From positions 806,001 to 870,000 of the forward strand of contig BLZA01000007.1 of the NCBI GenBank assembly GCA_013423385.1: a stretch of 64,000 nt of DNA, in the 5' to 3' direction. A model generated the notes under the pieces. The model worked only from the letters and a program-made list of their open reading frames with translations. It did no database searches and had not been told where the DNA came from. Each line of letters opens with the position of its first letter. The stretch's first letter is position 1. This stretch comes from Naganishia liquefaciens. Lineage: Eukaryota > Basidiomycota > Tremellomycetes > Filobasidiales > Filobasidiaceae. Below, one piece after another: positions 45,711 through 57,300 of this stretch. Made by a program: the position numbers and the translations under genes.

Positions 45711-48194
45711 ATGCAATCCAGCCGATCTTCCAACAATCTTACACCCGACATCTCGCTGGTGCAGCGGAATGCCTCTCCACTACCTGCTGATCGAGTAGAA
45801 AGCGGAGGTAGGATCGACGGCAATGCCCAGAATTCCAACGAAGGCGCGGTGTCCTCGTCTGTTTTCGCTGGAGGGAGGCGTGCCAGCAGCGTAGGCCCCT
45901 ATCTGGCGATAAATCGCAGTCAGATCACAGCACTCCAGGCTGAAGACGATATGAAGAGGTCCACTACCCCTCTGCATGACACCAAGGACGGCGTCGACAG
46001 CGCGATTGCAGAGGAGGAGCCCGAAACACCGTTCAATGAAATTGCTCATCTACCTTACGAGAATGCGGGAACGGGGCGTCATATCCACTTCAGCGCCAAC
46101 AGCTCCGCCATAACGCCCTCGACGCTGGCACCGCTCGAATCACCCTTCCCGCGGTCGACGGCCACATCCATCATGGAGCTGAATCCGATACCGTCTGCCA
46201 GAGCGTCTCTCGCCGAGATCTCGAGAATGGAGATGGAAGATTCGGCTGACGACCCCACCACGCCCGGAAAGATAGCGAGTCTCAGAGGAGCGACAATTGT
46301 CGCGGTTACAGCAACGGCGCAGCTGATGGATTTGATCTAGCAAGTATCAAGTACCGCTTACCCTAGCGCGATATGCCGCCTAACCCCGCGCCTGTCAGCC
46401 TTACTTCGGTCAATATCGCCTTGCCGCAAATGCAGAAGGAATTGAACATCGCGGCAGGTAATCTTCAGTGGCTAGTTTCTGCCTATACTTTGGCCTTTGG
46501 CGGCTTCCTCTTGCTTGCTGGGTACTGCGCCCCTCTTTCGCTCGAGTTTAGATAATCGCTGATAGGGCAACGTCTTTTCAGGGTAGTAGCCGATCGTTTC
46601 GGCAAACGGCTCACGTTCTGTAGCGGTATGGTCTGGCTGACTATCTGGTCGCTCGCCGTCTCCTTCGCTCAAGACGAAATCAGCGCGATTGTATTTCGTG
46701 CTCTTCAAGGTACGCTCGTCCACCATACGCATTTGAATCGAAAACTGAAAGCCGAAACTCACAGGTTTGGGGGCTGCAGCCACCGTACCCTCGGCTATAG
46801 GCGTAATATGCACCTACTTTGCAGGAAAAGAACAGAACAGGGCTATGAGCTGTTATGGTGCTGCAGGCGCTGTTGGCTTCGTCGCTGGTTTGATTTTGGG
46901 TGGACTTCTAACAGCGAGTTTGGGATGGGTGAGCTCAAATTCATCATGGCCATAAGCCGCTATACTGATAGTGTTTTCACTCGCAGCGCTGGATTTTCCG
47001 CGTGACCACTCCCTTAACAGCGGCGCTGGCTGTGGTCGCCTGGTTCTGTTTCCCCCTTGAACGAAAACGGCCAACGGATGCTCAGCCCAGCATGGATATC
47101 GCTGGCGCCTGCTTGGGGACACTATCGATGGTACTGCTTACCCTCGGTCTTTCCTCGTCGGAAGCGCATGGTTGGGGCAAAGCCATCGCGATTGCACCTA
47201 TTGTCATTGCGGTCGTCGTCTTAGGTGGATTCCTGTTGACCGAAAGGAAGGTGAGCGATTACCGCCAAATCCTAATGCTCTCTCGCTAATCAGCGCAAAA
47301 ATCCCAGGTCAAGAATCCTGTGATGCCACTGTGGCTTTGGAGGCAACCGAGTTTTGCCGCAATCTGGTTTGCCGCTTTCTTCATGCAAGCATGGTAAGGG
47401 CATCGCTTTGGCGGCCAAAACACACGCTGATCAGGTTGATTGCAAGGTGGGGGAGCCTCGTGTACTACGTAGTACTGATAGCACAGGGACCGCTGCACCT
47501 TTCTCCGTTGCAGACGGCCGTGCGGTTGGCTCCCTGCGGCGTCCAGGGTAGGCTTTATGACTTTGGGATTTCGTTCTGAATTGACCTGGCATCGTCTCAG
47601 GTTTCATCATCACTTTGACCTGTGGTCCGCTCCTTCAACGATTCACGACCAAGCAGATCATCGTTACAGGTCTGGGCCTGAGTATCTTGGCAAACATACC
47701 TTCGGCACTCGTCAAGCCCTACCAGAGCTTCTGGGGCGTAAGTGCCATGGCATTCCAAGCAGACCGGTCTCCGCTGAATCACGCTGTTGTCAGTCTACTT
47801 TTTTGAGCATGATGATCGCTGTGACAGGTGTTTCCTGGGCGTACAATGTTCTCGCTATCAGCCTTGTCGCCTCCGTACCTGCGTAAGTCATGCGCTGAAT
47901 TATTTCCGCAAGTGGGATCTGACTGTATCTCGTTCTAGCGGAATCAAGTCCATGTCAGGCGGACTTATCAACACTGCGTTTCAGATCGGTACAGCAGTCG
48001 GTCTATCCCTTTGTGGCGTAGTAGCAGGTTCGATCAGTGGCCATGACAAGCAAGACGACGACGACTGGGAGAAAATGCGGGCGTACAGCGCGGCATTGTG
48101 GATGAGCACGGGTCTCATTGGGCTATCCACGATAATCGCCCTATTTGGCATCAAAGGTGGCCATAAAGTTGGCGCGCAAGCACCAGTGCACTAG
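45711..48194 (+). CDS. DHA2-family MFS multidrug transporter with long N-terminal extension
   Basis: This is a drug:H+ antiporter of the 14-span DHA2 type in about nine exons. About 200 hydrophilic residues (Ser/Thr/Glu-rich) precede the first span, far longer than usual. Span 1 reads IVAVTATAQLMDLIYLTSVN followed by IALPQM and is completed only if 46340-46398 is removed as a GC-AG intron; without it the frame meets TAG. Motif A is AGVVADRFGKRLTF. Motif C-like glycines occur in CYGAAGAVGFVAGLILGGLL, and later blocks include GIKSMSGGLINTAFQIGTAV. The product ends GAQAPVH, about 690 residues. Relatives export toxic compounds or amino acids, and the substrate is unknown. It shares a divergent promoter with the V-ATPase a gene. 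Confidence 0.88.
46340..46398 (+). other. probable GC-AG intron in the DHA2 gene
   Basis: Exon 1 ends DLIY with the Tyr codon split (TA/C). The donor is GCAAGT and the acceptor CTGTCAG. Nearby GT dinucleotides lie beyond an in-frame TAG. Removing exactly 59 nt gives DLIYLTSVNIALPQ, matching DHA2 span 1. Confidence 0.75.
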
Positions 48195-48311
48195 ATGATT
48201 GGGTAAATTTGCGACGACAAAGGACAATATTCAAATGCATTATAATATTCACTTATTGACTACAACCTGTCTCCGCCGGCATTGCCTCGCGACAACTTTT
48301 GCTTGTAATGA

Positions 48312-49808
48312 TCATGATACGAGAATGAACACCAGGAACTGTGTAAAAGTGTGCAAAATTGGTAACGATGCGACATTGCGTTTCCGTGAGTACGTACGAA
48401 TATGATTAATACTCCAAATATCTTGAGCATTAACCATCGATTCGATGTAACACTAGCGTAATATTTGAGCAGTTCTCTCTGAGCGCCAGATACATTTCTG
48501 AGAACACCGCGCAATATGAGTATTCAGAATGCAAGACAAAGGGATATTACGCGACTTACGCTGCTATATCCGTTGTGTCAGCATCGATACGCTGCACAGT
48601 ATCTCTTTGTTCCGCAACCATATGCGCCAGCTGCTGAAAGATCTGTCCCAGCTCTGAAATGGTAGACTCTATGGATTCAATCGCTGTTGATCGTGATTGA
48701 ATGTAATTATCCTGCACGGCTTGGCTTTAGCACAATGCTTTGCATATTTCCGCTCGCCATGCATACCTGCTGCTCCATCATCTGCGCCTGCTGATTCGCC
48801 GATCCGGCCTGAACTGAACCCATGCCCAAGCCATTCTCGCCTCCGTCCCCGTTCATGTCCAGCGCAAGATAATCCGCTCCACCGAGGGTCCGCTTCGCAC
48901 TGGATCCCGCGGCCATAGAGTCCGGCGTTCCGGCACGTGTTCCGGGTGCTGTTGCGGCTCTTTTCCCTTTGCGGTCGTGTGGCTGAAGAAGGAGGGATGA
49001 TGTTGGTGGAAGGGCGGGAATCGAAGCTGACGATGCTGATGCTGCTTGATTTGACGAGCCGAGAAGTCCGCCTCCTGATCAGAGTGTGTGTCAGAATGAC
49101 GACCCGAGCTCAAAAGAAGCATGCGCACCTTGGCCTGACTGCGCAGATGAGGACGTTGTATGCATGAATTGCTCCGAGCGATCCTTGGACGCCTTCATGT
49201 TTTGCGTCCGCAGCTCCAGTACGTCCTTGAACCCCATACCCATACTTGCTAAGCGACTCTGCAACATCATGACCACGTTTGTGTTGTGCTCCTCTACCTG
49301 TCCTTCGGCCTTGGCTTTTCCCTTGCCGGAAGCTACTGCGGCCTGCTGACTCCGCACGTACTGCTGCAATTGTGCGATCTGCGCATTCAGTGCTGAAATA
49401 TCTTGCCGAATGATATACGTCAATTCTGATATCTCCACTGGACGATCATCGAAGAGAGTTTTGCGCTTGGCCACTGCACATGGGATGGGAGGTCAAATGA
49501 GTTGCGGGCGGGGCGCTTCAAGACTCACACTGAGCGAGTTTCTGCAACTTTATCGTCGTCGCATTGATGTCTTTGCCTATCTGTCCCGCCATCCTTGCAA
49601 ATTCGCTTGTGCCCGCAAGAGCAGATCGGCCTTTCTTCCCTCCGCTATGGGAACCATCGTTTCCTGCACCATTCGGTAGCAAGCGTTGCGACACCTGAGC
49701 ATTGGAATCCGCTGAGAGGCTATATGCGGAAGGCACGCTCAAGTTGGAGCGTTGCCGGATCGAATGCAGTGTCGAGTGGAATTCGCGTGTGCGATCCCTG
49801 GGAGCCAT
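48312..49808 (-). CDS. SED5: syntaxin-5 / Sed5, Golgi Qa-SNARE
   Basis: This is the Golgi target-membrane SNARE for ER-to-Golgi and intra-Golgi fusion. It starts MAPRDRTREFHSTLHSIRQR, the conserved Sed5 N-terminal peptide that binds Sly1. The Habc region follows, with SEFARMAGQIGKDINATTIK and LTYIIRQDISALNAQIAQLQ. A Gln/Ser-rich linker leads to the SNARE motif: STAIESIESTISELGQIFQQ then LAHMVAEQRDTVQRIDAD. The tail anchor is RWLMLKIFGVLIIF, completed across the last intron by FLVFILVS. At least five exons are present. It is head-to-head with the mitofissin gene, 324 bp apart. Confidence 0.93.
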
Positions 49809-50132
49809 GGCGAACGATTGCTGTGGGGAAGAATAGGGTCCAACGTGTCGTTGTTCAAGAGGATAGAGTGAATCATCTCGTTCGCAGTCCGCTGGCTTGC
49901 ATCAACGACGCAGCTGGCGTGGCACGAGCCAACTCTGGCCAGGCCGGATCCATCCTCGGCCGCCGGAGAGCGGGCTGCGGGAGCAAGTCGATCGAGCGAG
50001 GGGCCGTCGCATGTCTGGTCTCCCGGCGGTGTTCGCTCTGGCCTCGAATATGGTGAGGATTGACGCTACTCAGTTGGAGTGCTCCTGTCCCAACGCCCTC
50101 TCCACCTTTCTGTACGCCAATTTCTGCAAGCT

Positions 50133-50423
50133 ATGGCTCTCGGACGTCTTCTCCATTACGGCTTTGATCTACTGGCCGTATCAACCGTCCTTGCTGGTGT
50201 CAAGAAATCGACTGGATACGCGTATGTTTCTACTGTCCGAGCGATTTTACCCTGATTGTAATCCTCTCACTGCCTACCCGCAATCTATAGGCCCGAAACC
50301 AAGCAGATCGAGTCTGAAGGCATTCGCTCAGTAGTCGACTCGTACCTCTCGGTCGGAGATAGCGTCTTTTCCACCATCTCGGGAATGGCTGTCGGCAGCC
50401 AATGGTTCGGCAGGAAGCTATAA
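50133..50423 (+). CDS. ATG44: mitofissin (Atg44-like, DUF1748 family)
   Basis: Two exons (50133-50221 and 50291-50423) join within an Ala codon across a 69-nt intron (GTATGT donor, CTATAG acceptor) and code for just 73 residues. The protein starts MALGRLLHYGFDLLAVSTVL, continues AGVKKSTGYAPETKQIESEG and IRSVVDSYLSVGDSVF, and ends GSQWFGRKL. Length, the LAGV(K/R)(K/R)STG block and the SVVDSYLxxGDxVFD-like helix match the fungal DUF1748 family. That family was later named mitofissin, an intermembrane-space protein that drives mitochondrial fission during mitophagy. The assignment rests on pattern memory without a search. Because of its size and intron it leaves no conspicuous ORF. Longer ORFs overlapping it (49897-50334) are shadows. 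Confidence 0.82.
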
Positions 50424-50855
50424 ATTCGGCAAACATGAGGGAGTGATACTTGGAGATGGGGGACAATCTATGGACGAGGTCGAGAAACTATCGAGGGGCA
50501 TTCGTGGAACATCTACCTGCGATGCCAAATGCAAAATAACAGCGGTCCAGCGCTACAAGCTGAATGTACTCCTTCTGTAGCATCAGTATATCATTCCACG
50601 GACAATTGTGGGACGGACAATTGTGGGGAGCGGCCGATCTCTTCAATGTTGCCGAGCTCATCAACCTTTGCAATCTTTGACGTGCCCAAAGTTTTCCAGC
50701 TAAATGTGTGTAGTTCTTCTGTTTTCGGACAGCCTAGACGACTAGTACATATTCCTTTTTCGAACCAGATGATGCAGTTTCATTGTCGTTCAATCTTTTT
50801 GGTTTTGTTTGTTGTCGATCCAAAGCCTGCTCGTTGGCTCTCCTGCATATCAAGA
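50424..50855. other. convergent intergenic region with a short tandem repeat
   Basis: This lies between the mitofissin stop and the reductase stop. A 15-bp unit (CGGACAATTGTGGGA) occurs twice in tandem at 50599-50628, with the last base varying. No gene is seen. Confidence 0.6.
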
Positions 50856-53309
50856 CTATGACCAGACATCCAGAAGAAGTCGCTGGAAACGAGGTGATAG
50901 GTCAGGCACGGGGAACGAGGCAAGCCCGTCAATTTTACTCACATTACGCTCTTTGAGCAATTTGAATTCTTTGGCTCCCTCGACCTCGGCCGTTCCTCCC
51001 TTGGCTTCCCCGAGCATCTTCATCAACATCTCTTCCACACTTTTAGCCATGTGCTTTGCATCTCCACAGATGTAGATATAGGCACGCTTCTCGAGGATCA
51101 ATTTGGTCAAAGTGTCCCGGAGGTCCCAAACGAGATCCTGCACGTATATTTTAGCTGACAAAATGCGTGTCAGTAGAGTACGGTATTGCGAACCCCCGTC
51201 ATACTCACATCCGTCAGGCTTGCGCTTGCCACCACGGGAGAAGGCAGTCTCGAGATGCAGTTTGCCGCCGAGGCCCTTGATGTACTCGGGCCATTCTTCT
51301 CTGTACAAAAAGTCTTCGTCCTCCTTCCTGCATCCATAGAACAGGTACATGTCTGCCCAGTCCTTGAGCGTCTCCTCGGGCGAAGCTCCGGGCCCCGCCT
51401 TGTCCACGGTACGCTTGGCCGCTGCTAGTCGTTCCTGAACGAAACCTCGGAAAGGCGCGACTCCTGTTCCGGGACCGATCATGATAACGGGAACCTTGGG
51501 TGAGGTTGGCAGGCGGAATGTCGACCGACGAACGTGAATTGGTACGAGATAGCTCCCGGCTTTGAAATGGGAATCACGAGGTCCCGTAATTCTGTATGTT
51601 GGCGTGTTGACACCGGATCCTGCGCTAGAAGATACGACTGCAGGCGCTGCGCTGCCCTTTTCGGCCATCAAGGGTGCATCCTCGCCCGCGTGCGCTGCTT
51701 TGACATTGAGTATGAAGTTGGTGCCGACGCCGTATACCCAGCGTTTCTTGCCCTTGTGAGCGTTTGACGACTTGGATTCGTACTTGAGGACTACGGCGGT
51801 GATGTGAATAGAATCCGGGTGCAATTTGGACGACGAAGAGATCGAGTAGTATCGAGGTTGCAGACGATGAATGGACGAGACGATGCGGTCGAAAGGAATG
51901 TTCCTCCATACGGTGGTATTTTCGACATTAGGAACGGCTTCCACGTCATCTCCAGCAACATGCTGCAGGACTTCGGCAAGCTTGAGAGCGGGACCATCGA
52001 CTTCCTCATGATAAGCCTCCTTGTCTGTGCCTAGACGGGTAAGTTTCGCTGCAGCTTCGGGCGTCGGTGCGAATTGAGCGAACATGGCAAGAGCTTGTCG
52101 AGATGCGGTGGCGGAGATATCGATATAATGACGGAAGATCGCTTCGTAAGTAGCCGGAGTCGGGAAGGGAACTTTCGCCAGGGTAGGATCTAGGGATTCG
52201 ATGTTGATGGCAACGTGACGCTTTTCGGTGAGACCCAAAACGCAGAGCATTCGCTCCACTTCCACATCGGGGTTGGAAGGCCAAACTCCGCAGTGATCGC
52301 CGTGCTGATATGTCATTCCGGAGTCCTTGATATCAAACTCAACGTGAACGCAATTTCGCTCGGCATCGACCGAGAAGAGTTCACGGGCAACCTTGATTGG
52401 AGCCAGGTACGGGTTCTTAACGTCATGAGTGCCCTTGGTGCCGAGCAGTGCCCGAGCGGAAAGTTCTCCATGGTAGATCTTGTCCACCGGCAGGTCACTG
52501 TCGTCGCCGATCTCTGTAACCACAAAGTCGGCAACATCACCGCCGGCGCCTTCCTCGATCTGTAGTTCCTGCCCGAGTGCAGTCCACATTCCGTCTTTCC
52601 AGCCGAGATAATCCTCCTCCATGCTCTTGTCATCGTCGCCTTCGCCACGTTCACCGATTCGTTTGGCCCCGAGCTCAGTCAACCGCCTGTCAATCTTTCT
52701 AGCGACCTCGTTGTAGTGTTCGTAAGTCCTGTTGCCAAGTCCGAAGATGACATATCGCAGATTGTCCAGCTTCTCGTTGCCTTCGCGTCCTTGCGAGAAC
52801 TCCACATCAGGGTCCATCAGGAATTCCATGAATTCCTGTGCGTTGTCAGTGGGCTCTCCTTCGCCGTAAGTTGCGACGACGAAAAAGACGACCTTGTCCG
52901 ATGGAACGGCATCGAGTTTGGCAAAATCGTATTCTTCAGGGTCGCAGACCAGGGAGGAAATTCCGAATTTCGACTTTGCTTCCTTGGCCAAACGAATGGC
53001 ATACTCTTCGGCAGTACCTGTCTGGGATCCGTAAAACATGGTGCAACGTTTGTTCTGCGTGAGAACAGGGCTGATTAGTGGCCGAATGAGCCATGTCGGG
53101 TCTTGCCTTACATTCTTTTCCATCTTGGCTACCCAGTCTCTGGGGTCGCCTTCGTCCGCAAGAGCAGCGGCTGCCTTGCCAGCGACTCCGTTGATCTTGT
53201 TGGCAGCATCCTTCGGCGAGTTGATAAACGGCAGCGAGTTGCGGTACAAGTAGAGTATCGGCAGCAGGATGGTCAACACGACCAGGGTCAGATCGACCGG
53301 GGATGGCAT
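50856..53309 (-). CDS. CPR1: NADPH-cytochrome P450 reductase
   Basis: This ER-anchored diflavin enzyme passes electrons from NADPH through FAD and FMN to cytochromes P450. It is about 760 residues. The start at 53309 gives MPSPVDLTLVVLTILLPILY, the membrane anchor; the open frame upstream of it is incidental. FMN motifs are YGSQTGTAEEYA and ATYGEGEPTDNA. The FAD region has RYYSISSSSKLHPDSIHITA, and NADPH motifs are GPGTGVAPFRGFVQERL and FYGCRKEDEDFLY. The C-terminus is RLLLDVWS, close to the canonical LLDVWS. Three introns (53055-53111, 51155-51208, 50883-50942) are each a multiple of three and stop-free, so the unspliced frame reads straight through. The spliced version restores the family sequence at all three places. 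Confidence 0.97.
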   Translation of the reverse strand: MPSPVDLTLVVLTILLPILYLYRNSLPFINSPKDAANKINGVAGKAAAALADEGDPRDWVAKMEKNVRQDPTWLIRPLISPVLTQNKRCTMFYGSQTGTAEEYAIRLAKEAKSKFGISSLVCDPEEYDFAKLDAVPSDKVVFFVVATYGEGEPTDNAQEFMEFLMDPDVEFSQGREGNEKLDNLRYVIFGLGNRTYEHYNEVARKIDRRLTELGAKRIGERGEGDDDKSMEEDYLGWKDGMWTALGQELQIEEGAGGDVADFVVTEIGDDSDLPVDKIYHGELSARALLGTKGTHDVKNPYLAPIKVARELFSVDAERNCVHVEFDIKDSGMTYQHGDHCGVWPSNPDVEVERMLCVLGLTEKRHVAINIESLDPTLAKVPFPTPATYEAIFRHYIDISATASRQALAMFAQFAPTPEAAAKLTRLGTDKEAYHEEVDGPALKLAEVLQHVAGDDVEAVPNVENTTVWRNIPFDRIVSSIHRLQPRYYSISSSSKLHPDSIHITAVVLKYESKSSNAHKGKKRWVYGVGTNFILNVKAAHAGEDAPLMAEKGSAAPAVVSSSAGSGVNTPTYRITGPRDSHFKAGSYLVPIHVRRSTFRLPTSPKVPVIMIGPGTGVAPFRGFVQERLAAAKRTVDKAGPGASPEETLKDWADMYLFYGCRKEDEDFLYREEWPEYIKGLGGKLHLETAFSRGGKRKPDGCEYDGGSQYRTLLTRILSAKIYVQDLVWDLRDTLTKLILEKRAYIYICGDAKHMAKSVEEMLMKMLGEAKGGTAEVEGAKEFKLLKERNVSKIDGLASFPVPDLSPRFQRLLLDVWS

Positions 53310-53381
53310 GTTGAAGAAATGAGCGCAGCAGCTGGACTGAATGCGGAAACCTAGCACGCCGCCACTGACAAACGAGTCCTG

Positions 53382-53729
53382 TTGAATATATCTCACAACA
53401 CTCCGGTCGTTCCACCTCGCGATCTGGAAGCAGCAGCCGAATCTGAGCCGATCCAGCTCGGTCCCGTGACAAGCGCGTCATGTCCGCTATCTCCTTTCTC
53501 GCCCGCGCGCGTTTCAAGTGAGCTGCCCGAGCTCATGACCGAGCCAGACTTGTTCGCCCGGCCGGTAAGCCGGAAATCTCTCGTCCACAAGTCCCGAGCG
53601 GACAAGGCGAGTGGACGAAGAACCAGCGTAGTGCTGAGGCGATTGTCAGTCGCCGTGGCCGCGACTCGCTGGCTGACTAGCTCCGCGGCCTTCGACGGCA
53701 AACCCTCAAGAGTTATCGAGCGAGTCTAG
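53382..53729 (+). CDS. hypothetical short ORF beside the reductase promoter
   Basis: An uninterrupted 115-codon ORF starts 73 bp from the reductase start on the opposite strand. It is Ser/Pro/Arg-rich (PLSPFSPARVSSELPELM, then KASGRRTSVVLRRLSVAVAA). No family is recognised. A minus-strand shadow of 102 codons overlaps it almost fully, so it may be chance. Confidence 0.3.
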   Translation: MNISHNTPVVPPRDLEAAAESEPIQLGPVTSASCPLSPFSPARVSSELPELMTEPDLFARPVSRKSLVHKSRADKASGRRTSVVLRRLSVAVAATRWLTSSAAFDGKPSRVIERV

Positions 53730-54355
53730 AATATGCACAGCTATGTTTCGAAGCCAACTTCGAAAGCCGCTTGAATGTATAAATCTTTGTCCGCGCCGGA
53801 TACCTATTGCTCATACTGTCATACGTATACAGCGATGTCTCGTCAACAGCGCCGAACGCATCCAGCCATCTTGTTATGTCATTACTCTGCGCTTTTCCGT
53901 ACTTTTGGGCATGTATCTGACGCAATGTGGTGCGATGACTGTGCGAAGCGAAGCGACATTATTGCCCCGCCAACCATCGAGCATGGTTACGATCGAGGTG
54001 GGAGGCGGTCGCATCTATACACGTGAAAGAGAACGTTTCCGTTGATTCCTTGCAGCGTCACTGAGTAATTAGTCGTGCTGGCGAAGGGAATGAGCTCAGA
54101 CCATGCAGTACTGTTGTATATGACACCGAATCCTGACTAGACAGTCGAGAATCGAACACACCAATTGTCTAGATGTCGTCCATACCGTATCCTATGGACA
54201 TACATGACTGATTTTTTTTTGATAATCTACCGATGTTATTTCCAAAACCGCGACCCATCGTTATTCGGGCCAAGTGCGTGCGCTACTTCACTCGCCGACG
54301 GATGAACGACAACGGCCGCGTCTTCTGGAGGATTACAATGTCACAGCATCCCGAG
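53730..54355. other. intergenic region
   Basis: Only short ORFs are present. This is the downstream flank of the histidine kinase gene, with a short T run at 54212-54220. Nothing else is seen. Confidence 0.5.
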
Positions 54356-57300
54356 CTACAAGTGCGCCGCATCACGCGTATCGACCAGAGCCCATATCTG
54401 GGCGATGAGATCTGACGTCGAAAACGGTTTCGACACAGCAGCGTTCATGCCACACTCCATGATCTGGCGAGGTGATACATCATAAGTCTAGATCGGCGCA
54501 GAGTCTAGATAGCGCCGCTTACCTGTTGAAGCTGAGCGTCCCTGGCATTGGCGGTCACGGCACACACCGGAATGTCGAAACCTCTTTTCCTGATTTCTCT
54601 TGCGCATTCTAGCCCGCCCATGACAGGCATCTCAACATCTGCAACAATGACCTTTCAGTCATCCTGCTACAGCTTCTCACTCTACCAATCGACTTACCCA
54701 TTAGCACACAGTCAAGAGGCGATCTACCCTCAACGATAAAATCCAAGGCCTCTTTCCCATTGTTAGCTACGAACACAGTACACCCTGCCTTGATTAATTG
54801 TCGCTTCAAGAGTTGTTGATTGATGAGGTTATCCTCCGTCAAGAGGACCTGAAGTTTCCGCTGATGTGCTGACGGCTTTGCAAGAAGGCTTGATACCACT
54901 TTCGCAGGGGCAAGATGTTCCTTGCCATGAGCTGTTGATCCCAGCTTTGGCGACGGCAAGGCGGTGCTCGGTGGAGTTGTGCAGGGTTCCGCTTGCACAT
55001 AGAACGTAAAAATGGAGCCTGAACCAGGATTCGACCTTAGGAAGATGTCACCTAGAGGAATGGTGTTTCCAGAGTAAGCATTATGCCTGTACGCGGATCG
55101 CCGCATTCCGATACTTGCCTCCTAGAAGATTCGTCAGTTTCTTAGAAATGAAAAGACCCTGAAGGTACATCATGAGCTTCATATAGGTCAGAATCGACAT
55201 AGCCACGACTCACCAGCCCCGAACCTCCGTAGGTGACATGAGTTCGCGGCTGAGCTTGCTGGAATCTTTTGAAAAGACGACTGCTTTCGTCTTTGCTGAG
55301 GCCCGGGCCCGTATCTTGCACCGACCAAATCAAATACAACGAATCGGCTGACGACGGTTCCGTCATATCTTGATCGATATCTTGAAGATGAGACGGTTTG
55401 TGGCGTGCAGCGTCAAGACTGCACGTTATTCGCCTGATTCCGGCCTGACTGGTGAACTGCAACAGATAGGTAAGGGTCGTCTTCCAGGTTACGGAAGAGT
55501 CCATGTTTACCTTGATAGCGTTCGTCAACAGATTGATCAGCTGAGGGATGCAATGTAGAGTCTTAGTCTTGGACTCCTGTACGACAGACGGATATTCAAC
55601 GTACGACCTGTGTCACTCTCTGTGGATCAATCTTGACACTTAGCGGCACCAAGTTGCGATACCCTTCTTGAACGGAGAACGAATAGTCTATGGACTTGCT
55701 CTTTAGCTCTGGCTCAAACATTGCAAGCGCATCTTGCGTGAACGCAACAGGTATACTCGGCACGCGAGTAACCACAAGCATATCGCTGTCGAGCTTTGAC
55801 AAGGCCAGAACGTCATCGATCAGCCTGAAGCGAGTCAATCAGCCACAAGTTATCAGCGCTAAAAGGAGAGGGCTCGTACCTTCTCATATGCTGAGTACAA
55901 AGATTGATCACATCGTGATCCCTGATGAGTTCTTGCAATTCGGCCAGGAATGGTGACTGCTCGTCTTGGTTAGTGATTGTCTTCAAGCGGTCGACAATGC
56001 CTTCCACCGCCAGACAGATGGCTGACAGCGGGTTGCGGAGCTGATATCGAGAGGAGAGGGTAATCAGTCAAAAATTCCGGAATCCTGTGGACTTTGGCTC
56101 ACCTCGTGGGATGTCTGTGCAGTGTGCGAGTGAGCTGGAGGTGACAAGGTAACGAGAATTTGGGAGAACGTACCATATCAATGAAGTATTCCTGCTGCCG
56201 CTTCCTCTCCAAGGCATCTTCCGCTCGCTTGACTTGATATTCTTCTTTCTCTTTCCGATGCGTGATGTCGACGATCGTTCCGCAGACTTGCCCTATCGCA
56301 TCGTACTGCGGACCGGCTGTGCCTTCTACCCATTTGACTTGAGGCGTTCCATCCGGATTTGAATGACCAGTCAATATTCTGAATTCGGTCTTGATCCGGG
56401 ACTGTCGACACCGACTGAAAGTCTCTCGGACCATTTCGCGATCTCCTGGGTGGACCACTTCTATCCAGCTGTCCATCGGAGCCTCCTGACGCAATCCTGT
56501 TATATGGTAATATGCTGGATTAAGGTAAACGATTTCGAAATCTTTGTTGGCGATCCATATGCCTGTCGGACAACATTCGAAAGCCGTGGACATCTTGAGC
56601 TCAGCTGACCGTAATTCGTCCGTTTTCTTCTTCAGCAAGACTTGCAATTCATCGCTCTTCCTCTTGTTGAGCGCCGCGAGATACTGAGCTCTCGCCATCT
56701 GTTCTCCGTGTAATTTGACTGAAGCTAGTCCTGTGGCCAAGATGCCTCTCATCGTGTTGACGTAATCCTTGTACGACCTTGTAAACTCCATGCGGGTATT
56801 TAGACCGATCACCAAAACGCCGTGTGTCCTGTCCTCAGCGGAGGCACGAATTGGCATGATGGCAGCGTACGAAGTCAGATCACCAAAGGTGTTGGGAACG
56901 ATATTGGGCAACACCTCTCGCAGATTGCCTTCTGCTGAAAGGACAATGTCATCGTCAAAGCAATGAGCCATGCGGATATACTTTGCCAGTCCTGGTGACT
57001 GGTCGTTGTCATCCGGCGGTACTGAGCGGCTTGACGTTACTATCGATGGTACGTAACCGTCTTCCTCTTGAACATCGATACATCCGACATGTCCGGCCAA
57101 CCGAAAATCTAGGCATGGATCATCGCTCACTATCGACGTACGGCGATTAGAGCTTGCGCTCGTTAGCTGGGATCTCTCCTCACAGCCGTCCTGGTTCATT
57201 TCTTCTTCCGCGGGTGTTGCAAGATACATGGCCATGAATGGGATGTCGATGTTTTCGCTGAACGATGATAGAGCGAGCGATGCGATCGCTTCTGGCGACC

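Noticed and set aside
49897-50334. A 145-codon plus-strand ORF
   Set aside because: It runs through the first exon and intron of the mitofissin gene in the wrong frame.
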